This document shows positions 1 through 6,053 of a DNA stretch of 17,146 nt, one piece after another. Below the pieces are notes generated by a model. The model saw only the letters and a program-made list of their open reading frames with translations, was not told where the DNA came from and made no database searches. Numbering within the stretch: the first letter of the stretch is position 1; every line of letters begins with the position of its first letter. The DNA is from CAZNRY01 sp964575675 (GTDB taxonomy: Bacteria; Eisenbacteria; RBG-16-71-46; CAIMUX01; VGJL01): assembly GCA_964575675.1 (NCBI GenBank), contig CAZNRY010000088.1, positions 1-17,146 on the forward strand. The letters run 5' to 3'. The position numbers were made by a program, and so were the translations under genes.

Positions 1-56
1 AAGCGCGAGGATCGGGGCGGAGCGGATCGATCGGAAGTTCGTGCGGGTGCGCTGAT
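1..56 (+). other. Left flank of the insertion sequence; possible 3' tail of an interrupted or truncated neighbour
   Basis: These bases lie outside the insertion sequence. In the frame beginning at base 2 they stay open for 17 codons and end at a TGA at 53-55, just before the element. The tail would be basic and hydrophilic (ending FVRVR). It could be the C-terminus of a gene entering from the left, but frame 1 is open as well, so coding cannot be decided. Bases 45-51 are complementary to 1635-1641 on the far side of the element, so the uninterrupted site would have been a small hairpin. Confidence 0.2.
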
Positions 57-68
57 ATGGAACGGCTG
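57..68 (+). repeat. Inverted repeat at the downstream end of the IS
   Basis: ATGGAACGGCTG here is the exact reverse complement of 1613-1624. A short perfect pair on both sides of an IS110-family transposase is characteristic of the IS1111 subgroup. Confidence 0.75.
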
Positions 69-368
69 CAGTCAACCCCGATTTGACTCCTTTGATCGGG
101 TCCGGGAGAGGTGCTTGTGGTCGACGGTCTTCAGGCTGATATCCGCGGATTGGTTACCGCATTCCCGAAGGTTCGTCCGGAGCTATCTCTGTCTGAAATG
201 GCGCGGGTTCGAGCCGAGGCTCTACCGCCTAGCGCAGACGAGGATTCTCCTGACCTGACCTCTCCCGGACCTCGAATCATCGTTTCTGACCTCTCGGACT
301 GCGGCTCCGCTCGAAGCGACCTTGTGGGAGTTCGCCGGAGCAACGGTCTCGACTCGACGTGTGTCTGG
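57..368 (-). ncRNA. Candidate bridge RNA region of the IS (non-coding segment downstream of the transposase)
   Basis: This 312-bp stretch between the transposase stop and the IS end has no convincing gene. It does hold RNA-like structure. A perfect 14-bp inverted repeat (99-112 with 258-271) would close a large stem. Smaller hairpins occur near the IS end: 77-82 with 95-100, and 71-75 with 83-87. A 10-bp direct repeat (CTGACCTCTC) sits at 255-264 and 286-295. Established for IS1111-type elements: the bridge RNA is transcribed from this end, and its two loops pair with target and donor DNA. That an RNA is made here, and its exact ends, are inference; I could not fold it or assign guide loops. 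Confidence 0.4.
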
Positions 369-1520
369 CTATCCCCCGATTCCGGCCGGAACGCGGTCCT
401 TCGAGAGCGCGTCTGCGACCCCGGGCTCGATCGTGGCCGCGCGCATGATGGCCCAGATGAAGCCGCAGAGTTCTCTGGCCACGGCCACGACCGCGACGTT
501 GTGATGCTTCTTCAGGGCGAGATGCCAGTAGCGCTTGCTCAGTCGATGTTGTGCCTTGACCGCGATGCCGACGATCTCGGGGGCTTGGCCCTGGCGACGT
601 CGTTCGAGGATGAGGTTGGAGCCAGCCTTGACCCGATGATTGTGGCCGGCTTCGACGAGCACGCGGCGCAGATGAGCATTCCCCGCCTTGGTGATCGGCC
701 CGCGGCGCTCACGATCACCCGAGGAGTTCTCGCTCGGAACGAGACCGACCCAGGCCATGAGGGCCCGCGGCAAGCGGAAGCGTTGGATGTCGCCGATCTC
801 GGTCGCGAGGGTCATGGCCGTCAGGGTCTTGACGCCTCGCAGACACTCGAGCGCCTCGACCACCGCCTGGTAGGGCGGGCGCTCCGCGTGGCGTTCGATC
901 TCGGCGTCGAGGGAGCGGATCTGGGTCTCGAGGTACTCCAAGAGCTCGAGTTCAGTCTGCAGGACGGTGGCGACGGCGCCCTGGGCTTGCCGGCGTACCT
1001 GGGCCAGCCAAAGGCGATGCTTTTTCGTCCAGTAGCTCTTGCCGTCGCGGAAAACGAGTCCCTGCCGCAGGAGTTGGCTATGGATGCGCTGCTTGCACTT
1101 CTTGGCCTGGAGGAGAAGGGCGAAGCGGGTGCGCACGAGCGATCGGACCGCCTCCTGCTCCTCGTCCGGCACCTGGATGGGAGTGAGATGACCGCTGCGG
1201 TAGAGGCGAGCGAGCGCCAGCGCGTCGCGGCGGTCGGTCTTGCGCCGATCACCCGGCTTGATCGGGATGAGGGAGGGGGCGATCACTTGGCAGGAGAACC
1301 CGTCGCGCTCGAGCACGCGATGGACCACGAAGCCCACTGCCGAGGCCTCGTAGCAGGCCTTGACCATTCCCCGCGCTCCCAGGCGACGAAAGAGTTTCCG
1401 CAGTTCGTTGAGGTCGGCCGAGATACGAACGACCTCGCCGTCCCTGGCGTCGTCCTCCAGGATGGCGGCGGTGATGGAGTTCTTGTGGACATCGAGACCG
1501 ACCCAGATCATCTTCGACAT
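369..1520 (-). CDS. IS110-family transposase (IS1111-like)
   Basis: The 383-residue protein is the DNA recombinase of the insertion sequence. The N-terminal RuvC-like DEDD domain has D10 (GLDVH), E58 (CYEAS), D96 and D99 (KTDRRDA). A helical linker spans about 130-215. The C-terminal Tnp domain contains the helix-hairpin-helix-like segment LRGVKTLTAMTLATEIGD (227-244) and the serine motif SENSSGD near S267, followed by GPITKAGNAHLRR. These are the expected catalytic residues, with S267 the likely nucleophile. The length is about normal for the family. The start at 1520 is chosen because a purine-rich GGAAAGGGG lies just upstream and the family domain begins there. The frame stays open to 1760, but those codons cross the IS end and read as non-protein. 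Nothing suggests inactivation. Confidence 0.9.
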   Translation of the reverse strand: MSKMIWVGLDVHKNSITAAILEDDARDGEVVRISADLNELRKLFRRLGARGMVKACYEASAVGFVVHRVLERDGFSCQVIAPSLIPIKPGDRRKTDRRDALALARLYRSGHLTPIQVPDEEQEAVRSLVRTRFALLLQAKKCKQRIHSQLLRQGLVFRDGKSYWTKKHRLWLAQVRRQAQGAVATVLQTELELLEYLETQIRSLDAEIERHAERPPYQAVVEALECLRGVKTLTAMTLATEIGDIQRFRLPRALMAWVGLVPSENSSGDRERRGPITKAGNAHLRRVLVEAGHNHRVKAGSNLILERRRQGQAPEIVGIAVKAQHRLSKRYWHLALKKHHNVAVVAVARELCGFIWAIMRAATIEPGVADALSKDRVPAGIGG

Positions 1521-1540
1521 GGCTGGACCCCTTTCCTTCG

Positions 1541-1556
1541 AGTGACCCCGGTCACT
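1541..1556. promoter_or_regulatory. Palindrome immediately upstream of the transposase start
   Basis: AGTGACC and GGTCACT form a perfect 7-bp inverted repeat around a 2-bp centre, 21 bp upstream of the transposase ATG and inside the IS. It could be a protein-binding site, or a hairpin in the transposase leader that limits translation. No recognisable promoter hexamers accompany it, so the role is inferred from position and symmetry only. Confidence 0.3.
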
Positions 1557-1612
1557 TGTGGCTCTGGTTGGCAGTGCACAACTACCAACTAACCCACGTG
1601 GATCACGGGGTC

Positions 1613-1624
1613 CAGCCGTTCCAT
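1613..1624 (-). repeat. Inverted repeat at the upstream end of the IS
   Basis: CAGCCGTTCCAT is the reverse complement of 57-68. It lies about 90 bp upstream of the transposase start, which makes this the short, promoter-side end of the element. Confidence 0.75.
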
Positions 1625-1645
1625 AGGGTCTGACCGCGCCCCAGG

Positions 1646-1770
1646 CTAGACCAGTTTGACTTCGGCTGAGAAGCGAGCCCGCGCGCCGCGAGGTCCGGCG
1701 CCCCGGGGAGAATAGCCGGGCCGAGCGGATGCGCGAGGCGAGTTTCTCAAGTCCGCTCAAACCGGTCTAG
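1646..1770. repeat. 125-bp inverted-repeat unit, possible MITE-like element or terminator structure
   Basis: The outer 14 bases (CTAGACCAGTTTGA at 1646-1659) match the reverse complement of 1757-1770 at 13 of 14 positions. Weaker matching continues inward, with TGAGAA and GCC in register. The GC-rich interior contains further self-complementary stretches. CTAG stands at both outer edges and could be a palindromic 4-bp target duplication. The right arm contains the TAG stop (1767-1769) of the neighbouring oxidoreductase gene. The unit has no coding capacity. It may be a miniature transposable element, a dispersed intergenic repeat, or a folded 3' end for the pterin operon. No clear U-run supports a classical terminator. 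Confidence 0.45.
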
Positions 1771-2756
1771 ACTCGAATCTCGCTCCCCACACCCACCGCG
1801 CGCGCGAGATCGAGGACTCGCGCCGCCGTCGCCGCGTCCTGGACGGCCAGACCGACCGACTTGAAAAGCGTGATCTCCTCCGCGCTCTGCCTGCCGGCCT
1901 TGCGCCCGGCGAGGATCTCCCCCAGATCCGCGTGGACCTGCTCCTCGCTAAACGCCCCTTCCCGGATCGCGAGGATCAGGTCGCCCGCTTCCGCAAGGCA
2001 GGCGGGGAGATAGTCCGTCACGACCTTGGACCGACGGATCGCCTCGGCGTCGATCTCCCTCGCATCGGGAGAATGGGCGCCGACCCCGTTGATGTGAGTG
2101 CCCGGCTTGAGCCAACTTCCCTCGAAGATCGGCGTCTTGCTCGAAGACGCGGCGCAGACGATGTCCGCATCGAGAACAGCCCTCGGATCACCGACCGACT
2201 CCACGGGGATCCCGAGGGCGGCCGACATCTCGTTCGAGTACCTCGCCGCCGCTTCGATGTTCGGGTCGTGGACCGTGGCCCGGAGGATCTTCCTCACCTC
2301 GCAGACCGCGCGCAGCTGCGTGCGGGCCATCACCCCCGCGCCGAAGATGCCGACGCTCGATGCGTCCTCGCGGGCGAGGACCTTCGATGCGACCCCGGAG
2401 ACGGCCCCGGTCCGCATCGCGGTCAGGAAGCCGGCGTCCATGATCGCAAGCAGCGCCCCGCTTCTCGGATCGTTCAGGAGGAGCGTGCCGATCGTGGTCG
2501 GAAGATTGAAGCGCGTGGGGTTGTCGGGATAGACCGTGACGATCTTCGTCGCGAGCGCGCCTCCCGCTCCCCCGCCGCCGATGTGCGCCGGCATCGCGAG
2601 ATGCAGTCCGCGATGCTCGGGGATCCGGATCGCGGTCCGCTGGGGCATGGTGACACCGCCGAGCGCGAGCTGGCGGAACCCTTCCTCCACGGCGTCGATC
2701 GCCTCCCTCATGGTCAGCACCTTCTCGACATCCGCGCGGGTCAGAAGCAGGGTCAT
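1767..2756 (-). CDS. Ornithine cyclodeaminase / mu-crystallin family NAD(P)-dependent oxidoreductase
   Basis: The 329-residue protein belongs to the family of ornithine cyclodeaminase, archaeal alanine dehydrogenase, ketimine reductase and delta-1-pyrroline-2-carboxylate reductase. Visible hallmarks are the substrate-lysine segment TKIVTVYPDNP (K71), LTAMRTGAVSGVAS around R115, the Rossmann motif GIFGAGVMA (137-145), and HINGVGAHSPDAREID (221-236). Characterised ornithine cyclodeaminases have a catalytic aspartate in that last motif; here residue 228 is histidine. A ketimine or pyrroline-carboxylate reductase or an amino-acid dehydrogenase is therefore more likely than true ornithine deamination. 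It is the last gene of the minus-strand operon, 25 bp after the SDR, and its stop lies inside the 125-bp inverted repeat. Its link to pterin chemistry is unclear. The substrate cannot be read from sequence. Confidence 0.85.
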   Translation of the reverse strand: MTLLLTRADVEKVLTMREAIDAVEEGFRQLALGGVTMPQRTAIRIPEHRGLHLAMPAHIGGGGAGGALATKIVTVYPDNPTRFNLPTTIGTLLLNDPRSGALLAIMDAGFLTAMRTGAVSGVASKVLAREDASSVGIFGAGVMARTQLRAVCEVRKILRATVHDPNIEAAARYSNEMSAALGIPVESVGDPRAVLDADIVCAASSSKTPIFEGSWLKPGTHINGVGAHSPDAREIDAEAIRRSKVVTDYLPACLAEAGDLILAIREGAFSEEQVHADLGEILAGRKAGRQSAEEITLFKSVGLAVQDAATAARVLDLARAVGVGSEIRV

Positions 2757-2781
2757 CGGCCATTCCTCCTCTGCCGGTCGG

Positions 2782-3492
2782 TCACAGATTCCCGAGGGGC
2801 GGCGTGATGCGGATCTCTTCGATCAGCACCTCCGGGCCCGTCTCGATCGCCTCGCGGACAGCCCGAGCGACGGCGGCGGGCGGCATCATCTGCGAGCGAT
2901 CCCAGTCGTCCCCCAGTTGATCCCAGAAGCTCGTATCGGTGGCCCCGGGCAATACCGCGGTCACGCGGATCCCTTGGCGCCGGACCTCGGCGCGCAGCGC
3001 CTCGGTGAATCCGAGTGCCCCGAACTTCGACGCGTTGTATGCGGAGTTCTTCGGGAACGCGGAGCGGGCTCCCACGGACAGGATGTTCACGAAATGGCCG
3101 GATCCGCGCTCGATCATGGCGGGAAGAACCACGCGGGTGACGAGGAAGAGTCCTCTCAGGTTCGTCGAGATCGTGCGGTCGAAATCTTCCACGCTCATGC
3201 CGGCGACCGTCTCGAAGATCCCCCAGCCCGCGTTGTTCACGACGACGTCCGGCTCGCCGCCCAGGCGGCGGCGCAGATCCTCCGCCCACCGCGCGACGGA
3301 AGGCTCCAACGTGACGTCGAGCGGCGCGGCCGCGTGGATGGGGCCGCCGGGGAGTTCCGCGAGAACCTCATCGAGCCCGGCCGCCCTGCGGGCGCCGAGC
3401 CCGACGCGCCACCCCGCGGAGGCAAGCTCGCGGGCGATCGCGCGTCCGATTCCCGAAGAAGCCCCAGTAATCCAGACGATTCCCTTCGTCAT
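2782..3492 (-). CDS. Short-chain dehydrogenase/reductase, candidate sepiapterin reductase
   Basis: This 236-residue classical SDR has the cofactor motif TGASSGIG (9-16), NNAG (86-89), N111, and the catalytic set S139, Y152 and K156 (YNASK). The basic residues R35 and R36 after the second strand suggest NADPH preference. The segments SVEDFDRTISTNLRG, MMPPAAVARAV and the tail VLIEEIRITPPLG resemble, from memory, the bacterial sepiapterin reductase of Chlorobium. Other SDRs annotated as 3-oxoacyl-ACP reductase share this tail. It lies directly downstream of GTP cyclohydrolase I and a PTPS, which is where a sepiapterin reductase would complete tetrahydrobiopterin synthesis. GGGGGAG lies 5-6 bases before the ATG. 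SDR membership is certain; the pterin substrate is inferred from context. Confidence 0.85.
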   Translation of the reverse strand: MTKGIVWITGASSGIGRAIARELASAGWRVGLGARRAAGLDEVLAELPGGPIHAAAPLDVTLEPSVARWAEDLRRRLGGEPDVVVNNAGWGIFETVAGMSVEDFDRTISTNLRGLFLVTRVVLPAMIERGSGHFVNILSVGARSAFPKNSAYNASKFGALGFTEALRAEVRRQGIRVTAVLPGATDTSFWDQLGDDWDRSQMMPPAAVARAVREAIETGPEVLIEEIRITPPLGNL

Positions 3493-3541
3493 CGTCTCCC
3501 CCGGCTCGTATCGCCGTCCGTGGTCTTCCGGATCTCCGGCG

Positions 3542-4099
3542 TCATCTCAGCGTGTGGTGGCTGATCAAGTTCATGAACTCGCTGCGGGTCGCCCGGTCTT
3601 CCCGGAACACGCCGAGCATCGCGCTCGTCGTCGCAAACGCGTTCTGCTTCTCGACGCCCCGCATCGCGATGCAGAAATGAAACGCCTCGACTACGACCGC
3701 GACCCCCTGCGGCTTCAGGGCGTTGTTGATCGATTCCGCGACCTGCTGGGTCAATCGCTCCTGAATCTGCAACCGCCGGGCGAAAGCGTCGACGATCCGG
3801 GGGAGCTTCGAGAGGCCGATGACCTTCCCGTCGGGAATGTAGGCGATGTGGGCCCGACCGTAAAAAGGCAGGAGGTGATGCTCGCAGAGGCTGTAGAAGT
3901 CGATCTCCTTGACGATCACCATCTCGTCGTATGGTTCGTCGAAGATCGCTCCGTTCAGGATCTCGTCGACGTTCTTCTTGTACCCGGCCGTCAGGAAGCG
4001 GTAGGAGTCGGCGACCCTCTTGGGGGTCTTGACGAGTCCTTGACGGTCCGGGTCCTCGCCAAGGTCCATGATCAGCGAGCGGATAAGCTCCTCCATCAT
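3542..4099 (-). CDS. folE: GTP cyclohydrolase I
   Basis: The enzyme converts GTP to 7,8-dihydroneopterin triphosphate, the entry to folate, biopterin and (through QueD) queuosine. The 185-residue length is typical of the bacterial single-domain form. Zinc ligands are visible as C72 and H75 in SLCEHHLLPF and C143 in HFCIAMRG, with H74 and H141 as the neighbouring catalytic histidines. The segments KTPKRVADSY and GLSKLPRIVDAFARRLQIQE are family signatures. An AGGAG stands 5-6 bases before the first of two adjacent ATGs (4099 and 4096); I take the first. The gene begins 9 bp after the PTPS stop, whose TGA nearly abuts this ribosome site, so the two are probably co-translated. The SDR gene follows after 49 bp. 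Confidence 0.96.
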   Translation of the reverse strand: MMEELIRSLIMDLGEDPDRQGLVKTPKRVADSYRFLTAGYKKNVDEILNGAIFDEPYDEMVIVKEIDFYSLCEHHLLPFYGRAHIAYIPDGKVIGLSKLPRIVDAFARRLQIQERLTQQVAESINNALKPQGVAVVVEAFHFCIAMRGVEKQNAFATTSAMLGVFREDRATRSEFMNLISHHTLR

Positions 4100-4108
4100 C
4101 GTCTCTCC

Positions 4109-4585
4109 TCAGTCTTTCTGCGGTCCCTGGTAGCGCGCGAAGTTCGTTCTCGATTCGTAAAGGACCAGCTCGTGGAGTTTGCAGCCGGGAATGTGGCCGT
4201 CGAGACGCTCCCAGATCTTGATCACGAGACTTTCAACCGTTGGAACGAGGCCGCGAAGGAAACCGACATCGAGGTTCAGGTTCTTGTGATCGAGCTTCTG
4301 AATTACGAGATCGTCCAGGATCTCCTTGAGCCGCTTCAGATCGATGATCATCCCGGTCTCGGGATCGGGCACGCCCGCCAGCGTCACATCGAGCGTGTAA
4401 TTGTGCCCGTGCCCGTTGGGGTTGTTGCAGATGCCGAAGACCTCCCAGTTCTTCGCGTCCGGGAACTTCGGGTTGTAGAGACGGTGGGATGCGCTGAACT
4501 CCACCTGCTTCGTGATGTACACGATCGTCTTGGGCAGGACGCGCGGCTTTCGTGCGGGTGGTCCGGCCGTGGGCTTCGATCTCAT
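4109..4585 (-). CDS. ptpS: 6-pyruvoyltetrahydropterin synthase (COG0720 / QueD family, PTPS-II-type motif)
   Basis: This 158-residue member of the PTPS/QueD family acts on dihydroneopterin triphosphate from FolE. Zinc ligands are H34 (FSASHRL), H59 and H61; the catalytic cysteine is C53; D99 and H100 (KLDHKNLN) and E144 (YESRTNFARY) complete the site. The spacing is decisive. C53 is five residues before HGH (CNNPNGHGH), the arrangement described for biopterin-making PTPS-II enzymes, whereas QueD has three. About 20 extra basic, proline-rich residues precede the fold. The start at 4585 has GGAAGGAG just upstream and no competing Met. It is the first gene of the operon. The 235 bp before it, back to the phosphoesterase stop, show one AT-rich patch near 4710 but no promoter I can defend. 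Confidence 0.9.
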   Translation of the reverse strand: MRSKPTAGPPARKPRVLPKTIVYITKQVEFSASHRLYNPKFPDAKNWEVFGICNNPNGHGHNYTLDVTLAGVPDPETGMIIDLKRLKEILDDLVIQKLDHKNLNLDVGFLRGLVPTVESLVIKIWERLDGHIPGCKLHELVLYESRTNFARYQGPQKD

Positions 4586-4820
4586 CGCATCTCCTTCCGA
4601 TGGCCGCGGCAGCTAGGTGCGGCGTCCGATACGGCAGTGGTGCAGGAGCGCGGCCTGATGGCGGCGTTCCGCGCCGGCGCGGTCCGCGATGGGCGCCGAG
4701 ACCGTTTTGCTACTTTAGCATGAACGGCGAATCGGGGCGGAGCGGCCGGACTCGAGTCGGGTTGCAGGGAGAAGTCGTCCGCGGGGTTTCGGGCTTGGCC
4801 TTACGAAACCGAGGCGCCGG

Positions 4821-5858
4821 CTAGTCTCGAAGGGCCCGGCCCTGCGCGCAAGATCCCGCGGGGAGCTTGAAGCTACGCCGCATGATCGGCAGGATCGATT
4901 CCTCGGCCTCGGGCAGGCTGATCGGCAGGAAGACGCCCGCGGCGGTCGGCCGGCCGCCCCCGCCGAGTTGGGTCGCGATCGCTCCGACATCGTGCCGCCC
5001 CTTCGAACGGAACGTGATCCGGCATCCGAATCCCGCGACCTCCCGGAACAGAACGCAGACCTCGATCTCGGAGACCGACAACAAGCTGTCGAGGATCCCG
5101 TCGCCGTCATGGAGGCAGGTCTCGGTCTCAATGAACGTCTCGTGCGGGATCGAAAGCCACGCGAGCTTGCCGCCGTGCTCGCGCTTCAGCTCGCCGAGAG
5201 CGCGGCGATAGAGGTCGAGGCGCTCGAAACTCTCGCTCTGAAAGAGCGATCGCGCGACGGTCGAGTGGTCCGCCCCATGGCGGAGGAGATCGGCCGCGAT
5301 CATGACCGTCTCGTTCGTCGTCTGAGGAAGCCTCAGCCCCCCCGTGTCGAACATCACGCTGGTATAGAGTGCCTGGGCGATCGCGGGGGTGATGCGGGTT
5401 CCGGACCAACGGAGATACTGGTAGATCATCTCGCCGGTGCTCGATGCCATCGGGTCGACGATTCCCAGATCGGAGAAATCCTTCCCGGGATAATGGTGAT
5501 CGATCGATACCATCGGAAGGTTGCTGCCCCGAAGGATCTCCCCCAAGGGGCCCATGTAGTCCCAGGAGCCGACATCGACGGCCACGACGACGTCGGTTCC
5601 GGCGGGCACGGGGGACGAACCGTTCTGGCCGAGGTCTCGGATCGGGAAGAAGCCCATCAGGAACTCGTAGCAGTGGCGCGCGGGGGTGGGGTTCAGGATG
5701 TGAACGGTCTTGCCCCGATCGCGGAGATACAACCCCAGGGCGACCTCCGACCCGATCGAATCCCCCTCCGGAAACACATGCGAGGTAAGCAGAAACGATT
5801 CGTTCTGCTCAACGATTTCGTGAAAGCTCTGCCAACCCCTGCTCGGTCCGGCATCCAT
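4821..5858 (-). CDS. DHH/DHHA1-family phosphoesterase, NrnA-like
   Basis: The 345-residue protein has the two-domain layout of NrnA/RecJ-type phosphoesterases, which hydrolyse short oligonucleotides (nanoRNA), pAp or cyclic dinucleotides using Mn. Motif I is SHVFPEGDSIGS (H27, D33), motif II contains D95 (VAVDVGS), motif III is the DHH triad at 120-122 (SIDHHYPG), and motif IV contains D171 (FDTGG). The C-terminal DHHA1 domain ends with GGGGRPTAAG (299-308). Two positions depart from consensus: E31 where Asp is usual in PDGD, and RP where a histidine usually follows the glycines. The frame extends to 5966, but the ATG at 5858 has a GAGGGTGAAGG ribosome site and sits just before the conserved fold; 5894 is an alternative. 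Substrate is uncertain. Confidence 0.85.
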   Translation of the reverse strand: MDAGPSRGWQSFHEIVEQNESFLLTSHVFPEGDSIGSEVALGLYLRDRGKTVHILNPTPARHCYEFLMGFFPIRDLGQNGSSPVPAGTDVVVAVDVGSWDYMGPLGEILRGSNLPMVSIDHHYPGKDFSDLGIVDPMASSTGEMIYQYLRWSGTRITPAIAQALYTSVMFDTGGLRLPQTTNETVMIAADLLRHGADHSTVARSLFQSESFERLDLYRRALGELKREHGGKLAWLSIPHETFIETETCLHDGDGILDSLLSVSEIEVCVLFREVAGFGCRITFRSKGRHDVGAIATQLGGGGRPTAAGVFLPISLPEAEESILPIMRRSFKLPAGSCAQGRALRD

Positions 5859-6053
5859 GCCCTTCACCCTCGCGTTGCGGCTTGGCTCGACCATGGCGCA
5901 TCCGGCTGGCCCCGAGGACCAGCGATTCGTCGGTGCAGGGTTCCATGGCGGCAGCTCGATCGTCAAGAACTATCTGAAGTTTCCGGCACAACCAGCTAGC
6001 GCAGAAGATGTTGCAGATCCTGAGAGTGCTTCTGCCGGATCGCCGCCCCGCTC

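Larger units (their letters stand above)
57..1624 (-). mobile_element. IS110-family insertion sequence, IS1111-like, apparently intact
   Basis: The element is delimited by a perfect 12-bp inverted repeat (ATGGAACGGCTG at 57-68, its complement at 1613-1624). It contains one transposase gene read on the minus strand. Known for the family: DEDD transposases with a C-terminal catalytic serine, no conventional terminal repeats or long target duplications, and site choice guided by a bridge RNA. The IS1111 subgroup differs in having short subterminal inverted repeats and its long non-coding segment downstream of the transposase. Both hold here, with about 310 bp downstream against about 90 bp upstream. 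The true ends probably lie a few bases outside the repeats. CTGA occurs at 52-55 and 1630-1633 and may mark the crossover. The transposase has no frameshift, so the copy could be active. Confidence 0.8.

Noticed and set aside
201..229. tRNA-like fragments (GGTTCGAGCC and a GGTAGAGC-like stretch on the other strand)
   Set aside because: The would-be D-arm and T-arm motifs are only about five bases apart, with no acceptor stem or anticodon arm. They are better seen as part of the folded IS non-coding segment.
111..1592. Open frame of 493 codons on the plus strand across the insertion sequence
   Set aside because: It is antisense to the transposase, whose catalytic motifs are all present. Its composition is charged and without domains, and long antisense frames are expected at this GC content.
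1521..1760. N-terminal extension of the transposase frame
   Set aside because: It would cross the IS inverted repeat into flanking DNA and part of the 125-bp unit. The sequence is arginine-rich and the family fold starts at the ATG at 1520.
4109..4585. Reading the PTPS/folE pair as queuosine genes
   Set aside because: The cysteine-to-HGH spacing is of biopterin type, no queC, queE or queF is nearby, and an SDR fits the biopterin route. It remains the main alternative for the PTPS.
2939..4723. 594-codon plus-strand frame opposite the pterin operon
   Set aside because: It lies antisense to folE, the PTPS and the SDR, each of which has clear motifs and ribosome sites.
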